From positions 1-47,126 of the forward strand of contig NZ_JABXKJ010000184.1 of the NCBI RefSeq assembly GCF_017115085.1: 47,126 nt of DNA. The letters are read 5' to 3'. Under the pieces are notes generated by a model. That model was given only the letters and a program-made list of their open reading frames with translations. It was not told the origin of the DNA and did no database searches. Source of the DNA: Nostoc sp. NMS7. GTDB taxonomy: Bacteria > Cyanobacteriota > Cyanobacteriia > Cyanobacteriales > Nostocaceae. Positions within the stretch are counted from its first letter, which is position 1. Every line of letters starts with the position of its first letter. Below are positions 38,114 to 46,946 of the stretch, piece after piece. The translations under genes were made by a program, and so were the position numbers.

Positions 38114-40285
38114 TTAATTATCCTCGATCGCAGAGGAACGACGGCGACGGCGACGGCTGGCAGTGGCGCTGCTATTGGCTTCACTTTCACTTTCATCTGC
38201 AACAGCCTCCGTCGGGAAGGCTGTTGCAGACAAGCGTCCCGAAGGATTCGTTGCTTGGGTTGTCTCTTCTATCAAAGATTTCTGTTCTGGTTCAATAACT
38301 TTTGGTGTCGGTATTTTGATTACGGTTATTTCAGGTGTTGCTTTTTGGGCAATAGTGGTTATTTCCGGTGTTGTTTTTGGGGCAACAGTGGTTATTTCCG
38401 GTATTGTTTTTGGGGCAATAGTTGATTCTGGGGTTGATTCAGTTGCGATCGTTGGCTGTTGCCCGGGCTGAATCACGTTAATAATCACAGACTTGGTATT
38501 TTTAACCTCTTGCTCCAACTTCACCAAGGGAGAGATTCCCATCAAGGCAAACATATCCTGTTCTTGGACGCTCATTTCTACAGTCCTAATTTCCGGTGGT
38601 TCTACCACTGGTTTTATTGGCTCTGTCTTGATAACTTTAATCCGCTCTACTCTTTCAGTCCAACCTGGTTTACCAAGGGTGGGTGAGGGAATCTCTGGTG
38701 CAACTCCGATTTCTGGTTCCACATCAAGGTCTAAGTCTGGCTCGTTGACAAATGCCAGGGGATTAGGAACAAGCCGAGCTTCATCTTTCCCATTTAACCC
38801 ATTGATGCCAATTTTACTGCGGCGAGTCCGGGTACGACGCTTATTATCATTAAGTTCTTGATAACTCGGATGATTGATCAGATTTAGGTTACTCGATTCC
38901 GAGTCGCCGTCAAATGCTTCCCCAAATCCATCATAGGTTTCTCGTGGTTCCGGGATGCGGGCAGATGGCTGACGTGGTTCTCGGTGAGGCAAGGATACTA
39001 AACGCTCACGCTCTGCTGTCTCTGTTAGTATTGGCAATCGGTTTTCGATTTCTCCAGGCAGACGCACGGTATGCCCTAAACCGCCACAGGTGGGACAAGT
39101 TTCACCAAACAATTCGTAAATGTTTTGACCCTGACGCTTGCGGGTCAGTTCTACTAAACCCAGTTCGGTCAGCTGGGCAATCTGGGGACGAGCTTTGTCT
39201 GCTTTGAGTGCTTTATTAAAGTGTTCGAGAACTTGCAGTTGATCACGTCGCAATTCCATATCAATGAAATCAATCACGATCACCCCAGCAATATTCCGCA
39301 GACGCAACTGGCGAGCAATTTCTGTTGCAGATTCGCAGTTTGTCCACAAAACTGTTTCTCTAGCTGTTGCCGATCGCGTGAAGGAACCTGAGTTAACATC
39401 AATTACGGTTAATGCCTCCGTCGGCTCAATGATGATGTAGCCTCCAGAAGGTAAGTCTACTCTCGGTTTCAGGGCTTCTCGAATCGCGGCTGTAATCCGG
39501 AAGTATTCTAAAATTGGGGAGCGATCGCGATGATGGTCTATCAACAATCCCTGCGGTGTTTGACCTCCACTCCAGTTCTGCAAGTACTGTTTGACGCGCT
39601 TCAAACCAGTACTGGAATCCACGACAATCCGATTTACATCCGCGCCGTACATATCCCGCAATACGCGTTGAATAAAGTCATCATCCCGGTTGAGCAGTGC
39701 TGGAGCGCGGGTGGACTGCGCTTCTATCTGGATGGACTCCCATTGCTTTTGCAGCAACTCCAAATCTTCCATAATCGCTTCTTCGGGTTTGCCTTCGGCT
39801 TCTGTACGCACAAGCAAACCCATTCCCGCCGGTTTGACCAAAATCGCCAGCGCCCGCAAGCGGTTGCGCTCACTTTCACTTTTAATCCGTCGGGATAAAT
39901 TTACGCCCCTACCATAGGGCATTAGTACTACGTAGCGTCCGGGTAAGGTGATATTACCCGTGAGCCTGGGACCTTTTGTCCCCGTTGGCTCTTTCATTAC
40001 TTGCACCAAAACTTTCTGCTGTGGTACTAGTAGTTCTGTAATTGCGGCTGCGGTACGCTTTAACTTCAATGGCCCCAAATCGGTGACGTGAATAAAACCA
40101 TTCCGCTCTGGGTCGCCAATATTGACAAAAGCCGCATCTATCCCAGGCAATACGTTTTCTACTACTCCTAAGTAGATATCACCTATTTGATGATGACCGG
40201 TAGCAACAACGAGTTCCTGTATTTGATCTTCAGAAAAAACCGCAGCAATTTGGTGCTGCTCCGCGATGATAATTTGTTTTGGCAT
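38114..40285 (-). CDS. rne: ribonuclease E/G family endoribonuclease
   Basis: A 723-residue protein, the central mRNA-decay and rRNA-processing endonuclease. The S1 domain (YLGVVENVLPGIDAAFVNIG) is followed by the 5'-sensor region, then the DNase I-like catalytic site with Asp296 (VIDVNSG) and Asp339 (VIDFID) and the Zn-link Cys397-P-T-Cys400. Residues 420-723 are an unstructured tail. It contains three 11-residue repeats (PEITT-rich, encoded by 38324-38422) and ends RRRRRRSSA plus IEDN. That Arg-rich nonapeptide is the reported PNPase-binding site of cyanobacterial RNase E. It lies in an operon with rnhB. Confidence 0.96.
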   Translation of the reverse strand: MPKQIIIAEQHQIAAVFSEDQIQELVVATGHHQIGDIYLGVVENVLPGIDAAFVNIGDPERNGFIHVTDLGPLKLKRTAAAITELLVPQQKVLVQVMKEPTGTKGPRLTGNITLPGRYVVLMPYGRGVNLSRRIKSESERNRLRALAILVKPAGMGLLVRTEAEGKPEEAIMEDLELLQKQWESIQIEAQSTRAPALLNRDDDFIQRVLRDMYGADVNRIVVDSSTGLKRVKQYLQNWSGGQTPQGLLIDHHRDRSPILEYFRITAAIREALKPRVDLPSGGYIIIEPTEALTVIDVNSGSFTRSATARETVLWTNCESATEIARQLRLRNIAGVIVIDFIDMELRRDQLQVLEHFNKALKADKARPQIAQLTELGLVELTRKRQGQNIYELFGETCPTCGGLGHTVRLPGEIENRLPILTETAERERLVSLPHREPRQPSARIPEPRETYDGFGEAFDGDSESSNLNLINHPSYQELNDNKRRTRTRRSKIGINGLNGKDEARLVPNPLAFVNEPDLDLDVEPEIGVAPEIPSPTLGKPGWTERVERIKVIKTEPIKPVVEPPEIRTVEMSVQEQDMFALMGISPLVKLEQEVKNTKSVIINVIQPGQQPTIATESTPESTIAPKTIPEITTVAPKTTPEITTIAQKATPEITVIKIPTPKVIEPEQKSLIEETTQATNPSGRLSATAFPTEAVADESESEANSSATASRRRRRRSSAIEDN
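38324..38422 (-). repeat. three 33-bp in-frame tandem repeats within rne
   Basis: Units 38324-38356, 38357-38389 and 38390-38422 differ by only a few bases. Each encodes 11 residues of the form (T/A)-(I/V)-(A)-(P/Q)-K-x-(T/I)-P-E-I-T. They lie in the disordered tail, so copy-number change would not disturb the catalytic core. Confidence 0.85.
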
Positions 40286-41116
40286 TCAATTTCCTCAAAA
40301 ACTGGCGGCACCAATAGGTATGGAGGTTTGTTATACCTTTGTTGTCCCTACAACCCTCTAAAGGTGCTACTGCTAATAAAAATCGTAAACCTGATCTTCT
40401 AAGTTAAATAGCTATTGGCGCTCTTAAGAGCCTTCACACGGCTGCATATTGTTCTCAGCAATTGTAAATCAACCGTCCGTGGTTGATTCGTAATGCAATA
40501 CCCTCAATCAAGAGAGTTCTGAGTTGAAAGTTCTAAATCCTGAGTCAGCTTTTAACTCAGGATGCTTGATTTGAGAGTAACCTACTGAAGTCGTTAAGAA
40601 AAAGAAACTATTTCTATTTTCCATTCCCCGGATTTATCCTTAGGGTTATACTCAGCAACGCCAGCTGCTACCTGCTTTAAAGCTGCCCTAGCCTATGGCA
40701 AGTTGCCCTTTGCGCGTCTATTGAACGTCTACAATTCGGCATAACCGACGGCCGTTGCTTCAACTCTAGAAAAGTAATGCACTAGCTCTTGGGAACTACT
40801 GTAGATTAGACATTCAGCAGTTGTTTAAAAAGCATGAATTTAGAGAAGCTAACCGAGCCTGCTGTTACTTACTGATTCACAAGGTAGCTATAGAAAGAGT
40901 GTTCTTTAATCTCCCTTTTGTTTGTCTGGGATAAAATCCTAGAAATTGCACTCTAATATGTATGCTTTTGCCCCCTGAATACCAGGGTAGTGAACCAGCT
41001 AATTCAATGCAGCGCCAGAAAATTTCTCTTCAGACTATTCTAACGCAACCTTGCTAAAAATCAATTCCGACGATTTGCAATGTTAGGACAACTACGAGCA
41101 AGTTGGCCTACAGGGA
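40286..41116. other. 831-base spacer upstream of rne
   Basis: It lies between the radical SAM stop and the rne start, both on the minus strand, and has no supported gene. It presumably holds the rne promoter and a long leader. Cyanobacterial rne is reported to be autoregulated through its 5' untranslated region. I could not fix the promoter or a defined RNA structure by eye. Confidence 0.5.
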
Positions 41117-43846
41117 TTATACCCCTAAAATTAGCCGATTGCGGTGGATGTGCAGGAGTTGAAATTCTACATTAGCCACTGTCTGTAGCATAAACAGGAT
41201 TTGTTCGGCACGCAACACTAAACCGTCCTGGCGATAGCTACCTAAATAACGGATCACAGATGACATAGATTCTGCTGTGCTATTGGGGGTTTCGACTAAT
41301 TCCAGTTCAAATAAGCGATCGCGCAGATTTATTAACTGGCTTTTGCCTGACTTAGTTGTTTGCTCGTACCAAAGTTCCTCTTTCGCTTTGATTGTATCAA
41401 TCCAGTCTTGCCATTGTATAGGTGTTGTTTCTGCAAGCGCTGCGACAGTAATTAAATACTCGGCGGCTTCCAGCAGTTGAGTAGCGGCACTAGCTTTTAA
41501 ATCTATCTGCTCCACATTATATATAGGTATGTCTGTGGGCATTTCACGAGCCAACTGTTCTCGGAAAGTATCAATTTCCATTGGCACAGTCAACTCAAAA
41601 TCTACTATTTCACCACTACTAGTAGCCCCTAAAGCCAAAGCAGTTGCTACAGAAATTCGTGGCATAGGATGAAACCCACCAGTGAAAGCGATTGGCAAGC
41701 TTGCTCGTCGCACAACTCGGTCAAATAGACGGATTAAATCTAGGTGGCTGATCAAAGCCATATTACCCTGTTTCCCAAACCAAACTCGCAGTCTTTGTGC
41801 CTTAGTTTTGTTGGGGACAAACTCGCCAGCGAATTTTGGGATAGCGGGTGATTCAATCACGACGTTATGGCCAAAGTCAGTGCCACAGATGCCACAATGA
41901 GAACAACCTTCAAAAGAGCAGTCGGGTACAATTGCAGCTTCTAAGGCGCGTTGCAAGTCTTCTTGGAGCCACTTTTTCTCAATCCCGGTATCAATATGAT
42001 CCCAAGGGAGGGGAATATTGAGGGAGTGGGCTTGCCGTGAGCGTAGCCGAATGGGAGTCGGGAGAGACGCGATTAATCGCGTCTGTACAGAAGTGGGGAG
42101 TTGGGTATTTTCGGTATCTGCCGATCTTTTCTGCTCTTGTAGATGAAACAAATTCCATTCGCCGTTTTCTACTTGGCGGTATTTCCAATCTAGACCGACT
42201 TGAGCGATCGCAGACGCCCAAGCACTAAAAGCCTGATCTAAATTTTCATACCAGGAATCCATTCCTGCACCCAATTCCCAGGCACGCCGGACTACTTTAC
42301 CCAAACTGCGATCGCCTCGTCCCACAAAATCTTCCATTGCCGAAATGCGGACATCGGTAAAATTTACCTTCAATCCCTTCATCCGGCGGAATTCTTGCCG
42401 CAACAGGTTTTGTTTACGCTTAAATTCGGTGGTAGAAACTGAGTGCCACTGGAATGGTGTATGGGGCTTGGGCGTAAAGTTAGAAATCGTCAGGTTAAAG
42501 TTTAGGGGTTTTCTACCTTTGCCCCGACATTCTCGCTGTAACCAGCTGACTGTTTCCGCAATGCCCAAAACGTCAACATCCGTCTCACCCGGCAAGCCAA
42601 TCATAAAATACAACTTTATTTTATCCCAGCCTTGCTCCCAAGCCGTTTTCACCCCCCGCAACAATTCTTCATTGGTCAAACCCTTATTTACGATGTCTCG
42701 CATCCGCTGAGTTCCAGCCTCTGGAGCAAAAGTCAATCCCCCTTGGCGCGTACCTCCAAGGATGTTGGCAATATTCTCATCAAATCTGTCTACCCGTTGG
42801 CTTGGTAGAGTCAGAGAAATGTTTTCATTTTTTAGCCGATTTTTGATTTCCATCCCCACTGCTGGTAGGGACAAATAATCAGAACAACTCAGAGATAGGA
42901 GGGAAAACTCATTGTAACCAGTTGCCTGCATCCCCTCTTCAATTGCTTCTACAACCTGATCGGGTTCTACATCCCGTGCTGGTCGAGTCAGCATTCCTGG
43001 TTGACAGAAGCGACAGCCACGAGTACAACCCCGCCGAATCTCAATGGTCAAGCGGTCATGCACCGTTTCTACATAGGGAACTAACCCAATCGAATATGCT
43101 GGTATGGGAGTTGCAACCCGCCGCAAAATTCGTTTTGGCACGTCTAGGTGACGCGGATGAACTGAGCCATCCTCTGCCATGTCGTAAAATTGGGGGACAT
43201 ATACGCCTGGTATCTGTGCCAAATCCAGTAATAAATGTTCCCGACTAAATCCTGCTTGTTTGCCTTCTGACAATACCAAACCAATTTCTGGCAGTAGTTC
43301 TTCACCATCTCCAAGGGCGAAAAAGTCGAAGAAGTCGGCGTAAGGCTCAGGATTCGATGTTGCTGTTTGCCCACCAGCAAAAATCAACGGAAACTGGGAT
43401 TGGAGATTAGTAAATTCTCTCTCTGCTTTCCCTGCTTTTTGCCTCTCTCGCCACGTCAAGGGAATTCCAGCCAAATCCAACATTTCCAGGATATTAGTTG
43501 CACCCAGTTCGTAACTGAGGCTAAAGCCTAAAATGTCGAATTCTGTGAGCGATCGCTTTGACTCTACCGCAAACAACGGCGTATTAGTTTCGCGTAGTTT
43601 GGCTGCTAGGTCTTTTCCTGGGAGGTAGGCGCGATCGCACAATTGACGCGGTTGGGCATTCAAAATGTTGTATAGGATAATGTGTCCTAAATTGGATGCA
43701 CCGACTTCATAGACTTCTGGGTAGGTTAAAACCCAGCGTATTTCTGTCGTATCCCAACCTTTATGTACCGCTAAACGCTCATTACCCAGGTAACGCCCTG
43801 GTTTTAAAATATCCGATGTGATTAATTTTTCAACTGCAACAGCCAC
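41117..43846 (-). CDS. long B12-binding-like radical SAM protein (TIGR03960 type) fused to a DUF2344 (TIGR03936) domain
   Basis: A 909-residue protein. The N-terminal half has a B12-binding-like region and a radical SAM core with Cys274, Cys278 and Cys281 (RRGCTRGCRFC). About residues 655-675 carry a second Cys cluster (CSFEGCSHCGICGTDFG). The C-terminal 230 residues (LRVWFGKQGNMALISHLDLI and FTGGFHPMPRISVA) are the DUF2344 domain, fused here although separate in many bacteria. Members often neighbour RNase E/G genes, as here, which suggests an RNA-linked role, but no reaction is established. Residues about 585-609 are encoded by two dispersed intergenic repeats, a linker insertion. Confidence 0.92.
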   Translation of the reverse strand: MAVAVEKLITSDILKPGRYLGNERLAVHKGWDTTEIRWVLTYPEVYEVGASNLGHIILYNILNAQPRQLCDRAYLPGKDLAAKLRETNTPLFAVESKRSLTEFDILGFSLSYELGATNILEMLDLAGIPLTWRERQKAGKAEREFTNLQSQFPLIFAGGQTATSNPEPYADFFDFFALGDGEELLPEIGLVLSEGKQAGFSREHLLLDLAQIPGVYVPQFYDMAEDGSVHPRHLDVPKRILRRVATPIPAYSIGLVPYVETVHDRLTIEIRRGCTRGCRFCQPGMLTRPARDVEPDQVVEAIEEGMQATGYNEFSLLSLSCSDYLSLPAVGMEIKNRLKNENISLTLPSQRVDRFDENIANILGGTRQGGLTFAPEAGTQRMRDIVNKGLTNEELLRGVKTAWEQGWDKIKLYFMIGLPGETDVDVLGIAETVSWLQRECRGKGRKPLNFNLTISNFTPKPHTPFQWHSVSTTEFKRKQNLLRQEFRRMKGLKVNFTDVRISAMEDFVGRGDRSLGKVVRRAWELGAGMDSWYENLDQAFSAWASAIAQVGLDWKYRQVENGEWNLFHLQEQKRSADTENTQLPTSVQTRLIASLPTPIRLRSRQAHSLNIPLPWDHIDTGIEKKWLQEDLQRALEAAIVPDCSFEGCSHCGICGTDFGHNVVIESPAIPKFAGEFVPNKTKAQRLRVWFGKQGNMALISHLDLIRLFDRVVRRASLPIAFTGGFHPMPRISVATALALGATSSGEIVDFELTVPMEIDTFREQLAREMPTDIPIYNVEQIDLKASAATQLLEAAEYLITVAALAETTPIQWQDWIDTIKAKEELWYEQTTKSGKSQLINLRDRLFELELVETPNSTAESMSSVIRYLGSYRQDGLVLRAEQILFMLQTVANVEFQLLHIHRNRLILGV
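42022..42089. repeat. two dispersed repeats inside a coding region
   Basis: 42022-42058 match 33852-33888 (inverted, 36 of 37), and 42065-42089 match 16573-16597 (inverted, 25 of 25, including the 20-bp palindrome). Both are read in frame on the minus strand as a linker near residues 585-609 of the radical SAM protein. Confidence 0.85.
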
Positions 43847-43994
43847 TGTGCTATCTTCTAGCTACCTTAATTACAGCTACTCAAACCCAACATTAGCATT
43901 GAATTAGGTCTTTTAACATAGTTTATCGTTGCAACTTACAACTCCTTTACACTAAGTCCACTTTTCACCCGAACCTTTGTGCTTTTACATAAAG

Positions 43995-44324
43995 TTATGT
44001 TGCAGCCAACTCAACTTCAGCATCCAATATTTCAAACACTCTGTCGAGTTGCGTTAGTTCAAAAATAATTCTAATTGACGGATTAACAGCGCAAAGTCGG
44101 AAACCCCGTCCTAAACTCAGAGCTAACTTGTGTGTAGATAACAATGCCATCAACCCCGCACTGTCTAACAATTCTACTGCTACTAAGTCTACTACCAAGA
44201 TAGAAATACCATTTTGTACCAACGCTGTAGTCATATCTCGTTCAAATTCCAAGGCGTTTGCAGCATTCAAACACCCTTGGGGGCGAATAACTGTAATCTT
44301 GGGATAGTTAAGCACTGCCTGCAT
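43995..44324 (-). CDS. STAS domain protein (anti-sigma factor antagonist type)
   Basis: A 109-residue single STAS domain: KITVIRPQGCLNAANALEFE, then ISILVVDLVAVELLDSAGLM, where Ser55 is the usual phosphorylation site, then the amphipathic helix with STHKLALSLGRGFRLCAVNP. Such proteins switch partners with serine kinases of the RsbW/SpoIIAB type. No kinase or phosphatase gene is adjacent, so the partner must be elsewhere. Length and motifs are complete. Confidence 0.9.
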   Translation of the reverse strand: MQAVLNYPKITVIRPQGCLNAANALEFERDMTTALVQNGISILVVDLVAVELLDSAGLMALLSTHKLALSLGRGFRLCAVNPSIRIIFELTQLDRVFEILDAEVELAAT

Positions 44325-44698
44325 AGTTACATCCTATTGAGAATTGTTGAAGCGTCAAGCTAAGAGTTATTTGAACATAAACTCTATTTTGTTGCATCGA
44401 CCGTATGTCTTAGCTCTCTTTGCTGAATCTTTATTGCTTTCCTCTCTCTGTTTAAAGATTGTCATAATTCCAGCTTGAAATGTGTTTATGTATACTTTTT
44501 TTTTATCTCAGTTCAAAAACAATCAACATAGACAGCCATAGAACAGACAAATTATCAGTAACTATCCTGATAAAACTTGCTTAGTCTAGAACTAAAGCTA
44601 ATTTAAGCAAGCCTTAACGGTAAGTTAAATCTCCCACTTTAGCGTTGCTGATGGCATCCGAGAGAGTCATCGCGCATTATCTATTTAACTAATTAAGA

Positions 44699-44714
44699 TG
44701 TGATCTGGATCACT
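44699..44714. promoter_or_regulatory. CRP/SyCRP1-type binding site
   Basis: TGTGATCTGGATCACT is a near-perfect TGTGA-N6-TCACA site and agrees closely with the consensus known for the cyanobacterial cAMP receptor proteins (TGTGATCT then GGTCACA or GATCACA). It is 80 bases upstream of the small gene at 44794. A TATACT at 44740-44745 could be the -10, which would put the operator centre near -45, close to class II spacing. Two further GATCAC/GATCTGGG half-site-like words lie at 44730-44735 and 44752-44759. Confidence 0.65.
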
Positions 44715-44793
44715 AGGAGTTAGTATTTAGATCACTCTTTATACTTAGGCTGATCTGGGATAATTAATATCATATACAGTTAGGTTATTACTT

Positions 44794-44997
44794 ATGAAAA
44801 CTCAGTACGCTATTCGTAAATTGGTAGAAAAAGCTCTTGACATTAAAAAACTAACTCCTGAGATAGAAAATCAAATCAACTCAGAGCTGACGGAACTGGG
44901 TTACATTTCTGATGTTGATTACGAAGCCCTAGAATTATTAATGGCAGAGATGGATGCTGGTCGAATCCAGTTGGTTCCTAGCCTGGGATATTTCTAA
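44794..44997 (+). CDS. small conserved-looking protein of unknown function
   Basis: A 67-residue acidic, helical protein (MKTQYAIRKLVEKALDIKKL, then PEIENQINSELTELGYISD, DVDYEALELLMAEMDAGRIQ). I cannot name a family. A charged helix, a D-Y/E-rich middle and a short hydrophobic end suggest a small soluble adaptor-like protein. It stands alone, with a CRP-type site and a plausible -10 upstream, so it may respond to cAMP. No clear Shine-Dalgarno is seen. Codon use resembles its neighbours, which supports a real gene. Confidence 0.7.
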   Translation: MKTQYAIRKLVEKALDIKKLTPEIENQINSELTELGYISDVDYEALELLMAEMDAGRIQLVPSLGYF

Positions 44998-45054
44998 TTG
45001 CTTGGCATAGAGACTTCTTGGCTATCAAAATTTCAAGTAGGTAAAAAAGTTTTA

Positions 45055-45077
45055 TTGACATCCTCCCACGGGTTGAA
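45055..45077 (-). mobile_element. probable right end of an IS200/IS605-type element
   Basis: On the minus strand the bases read TTCAACCCGTGGGAGGATGT then CAA. The GTGGGAGGATGTCAA ending is typical of the 3' end of TnpB elements (right end and omega-RNA 3' part) in Nostoc. It lies downstream, in TnpB orientation, of the protein fragment at 45407-45590. Confidence 0.45.
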
Positions 45078-45406
45078 TACTGTTGCCCTAATACATAGAT
45101 TTATCGAGAAAAAAATCGTTAATTCTGGTTATACAAGTCGGCTTTGACTGTAGAATCAGATTACGGTTGATTAGTGCGGGATGTCAAAGCTTAGTTAGTG
45201 TGAAAACAAAACTTACACTTAACACCAACTAATCTTCAAAAAACATAATACCTAAAGTCCTTGATCTGAATTGATCATCTCTAACTGGGAATATCGCGTC
45301 AAGCTGACTATGGGTTTGGTCGTAGGATGCCTGATATAGGCAGAACATAAACCGCAATTCGTTCCCTTTGTGTAGATTTTGTTGTATTGCTAGATTTGCA
45401 GAGATT

Positions 45407-45590
45407 TTAGAAGCGGTAAAGCCGATGGAATTCAAAGAATGACTTCTGAGGTTTTCTCTTTTTGCAACTCGACTTACTTGGAGGGATTTCTCCACCCACG
45501 CAGAGGTCGATGTCTCCAGAGACGATTAACATTCCCATGTGCCTCACTTTACGGAGTCTGATCTCAAGTAATCTCAAGTATATTTATAGC
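45407..45590 (-). pseudogene. C-terminal remnant of a TnpB (IS200/IS605 accessory, RNA-guided nuclease family) gene
   Basis: One minus-strand frame reads RKVRHMGMLIVSGDIDLCVG, then GEIPPSKSSCKKRKPQK. This matches the usual C-terminal tail of cyanobacterial TnpB proteins (VGH..., GDTDL...GE...SK...RRKPKK pattern). No start, catalytic DED residues or zinc-finger region remain. With the element end at 45055-45077 this is the decayed 3' part of an insertion. The rest of 44998-45770 is spacer. A minus-strand frame at 45229-45495 overlaps the fragment in another phase and is not convincing. Confidence 0.5.
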
Positions 45591-45770
45591 AGCAGACTCT
45601 CAAATCGCAAAAAGATTTCAGAGTCTTGCTGGTGGGCTTTCTGCTTTAATACTTGTAAAGGCAGGGGATAACATTGTTTGTATTTTTCTGTCAGGTTGAT
45701 TATTTAAATACCTAACTTGGCGTAAACTGTGCTAATGAGTTTCTACATTGTGCATTTGTATTAAATCGCC

Positions 45771-46946
45771 ATGCAGTTCGCTAAACGCCTAGAAAAAATT
45801 CCTCCTTATCTGTTTGCTGAAATTGTCCACAAGGGGAATGAACTTGTTGCCAAGGGAGTTGATATCATCAATATGGCGATTGGCGATCCAGATAAACCTA
45901 CTCCCAGTCATATCCTCCAGGTAATGCATGAGGCGATTGATGACGCTGCTAACCACAATTATCCACCTTACCAAGGGACGAAAGAATTCCGGGAAACTGC
46001 GGGGAAGTGGATGGAACGTCGGTTTGGGGTTACGGGGTTGAATCCGAATACAGAGGTTGTTTCTTCAATTGGTTCCAAGGAAGCAATTCATAATACTTTC
46101 TTAGCGTTTGTAGAAGCAGGAGACTATACACTAATACCAGATCCTGGTTATCCCGTGTACCGGACTTCGACAATCTTCGCTGGTGGTGAGTCTTTTACTA
46201 TGCCTCTGAAGTCAGAAAACGGTTTTTTGCCTGATTTGAGTGCGATACCTAAAGAAGTCGCCCAAAAAGCAAAGCTGTTATGGATTAATTATCCCAATAA
46301 TCCGACTGGGGCATTGGCAACACTAGAGTTTTTTGAGGAATTGGTAGCTTTCTGCAAGCAGTATGATATTTTGTTGTGTCATGACAACGCCTATGCAGAA
46401 ATGGCATACGATGGCTATAAACCGCCTAGTGTGCTGCAAATTCCAGGTGCGAAAGATGTAGCGATCGAATTTCATAGTTTGTCTAAGTCGTACAATATGA
46501 CAGGCTGGCGGGTTGGTTTTGTTGTTGGTAATGCTGTCGGTATTAAAGGTTTGACACAGGTAAAAACTAACGTTGATTCTGGGGTGTTTAAGGCAATTCA
46601 AGCATCTGCGATCGCAGCTTATTCTACTACTACTGAAGCAGAACTCCAAGCCATCATGTCGGTTTACCAAAATCGCCGCGATATTATCGTGAATGGATTG
46701 CAATCTCTAGGTTGGCCGATTCAGCCTCCGAAAGCTACCCTTTACGTCTGGACACCTGTTCCGCCAGGATATTCATCAGCAGAATTTGTGACGTTGCTAC
46801 TTGACAAATGTGGTATTATTGTGCCTCCAGGTAGTGGTTACGGTGCATTTGGAGAAGGCTTTTTCCGAATTGCTTTAACCATCCCTGATGAACGATTGCA
46901 AGAAGGAATTCAACGCATGAAAGATGCCGGTATACGCTACGGTTGA
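45771..46946 (+). CDS. class I/II PLP aminotransferase, LL-diaminopimelate aminotransferase-like
   Basis: A 391-residue fold-type I aminotransferase. PLP is held by Lys239 in HSLSKSYNMTGWR. NYPNNPTGA (residues 173-181), DPGYPVY and the late FFRIALT Arg site are intact. The start MQFAKRLEKIPPYLFAEI and INMAIGDPDKPTPSHI fit the second DapL clade (the type found in methanogens and cyanobacteria). That clade makes LL-diaminopimelate directly from tetrahydrodipicolinate for lysine and peptidoglycan. An aspartate or other amino acid specificity cannot be excluded. The gene stands alone near the window edge. Confidence 0.88.
   Translation: MQFAKRLEKIPPYLFAEIVHKGNELVAKGVDIINMAIGDPDKPTPSHILQVMHEAIDDAANHNYPPYQGTKEFRETAGKWMERRFGVTGLNPNTEVVSSIGSKEAIHNTFLAFVEAGDYTLIPDPGYPVYRTSTIFAGGESFTMPLKSENGFLPDLSAIPKEVAQKAKLLWINYPNNPTGALATLEFFEELVAFCKQYDILLCHDNAYAEMAYDGYKPPSVLQIPGAKDVAIEFHSLSKSYNMTGWRVGFVVGNAVGIKGLTQVKTNVDSGVFKAIQASAIAAYSTTTEAELQAIMSVYQNRRDIIVNGLQSLGWPIQPPKATLYVWTPVPPGYSSAEFVTLLLDKCGIIVPPGSGYGAFGEGFFRIALTIPDERLQEGIQRMKDAGIRYG

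Noticed and set aside
38163..38471. 102-residue plus-strand frame with repeats opposite rne
   Set aside because: The repeat pattern comes from the 33-bp tandem units of rne. The hydrophobic translation (VVISGVVFGATVV) is an artefact of reading the opposite strand.
45229..45495. 88-residue minus-strand frame (MEKSLQVSRVAKREN...)
   Set aside because: It overlaps the TnpB-like tail in another phase, has no family resemblance and no ribosome site. It is best explained as a chance frame in decayed insertion DNA.
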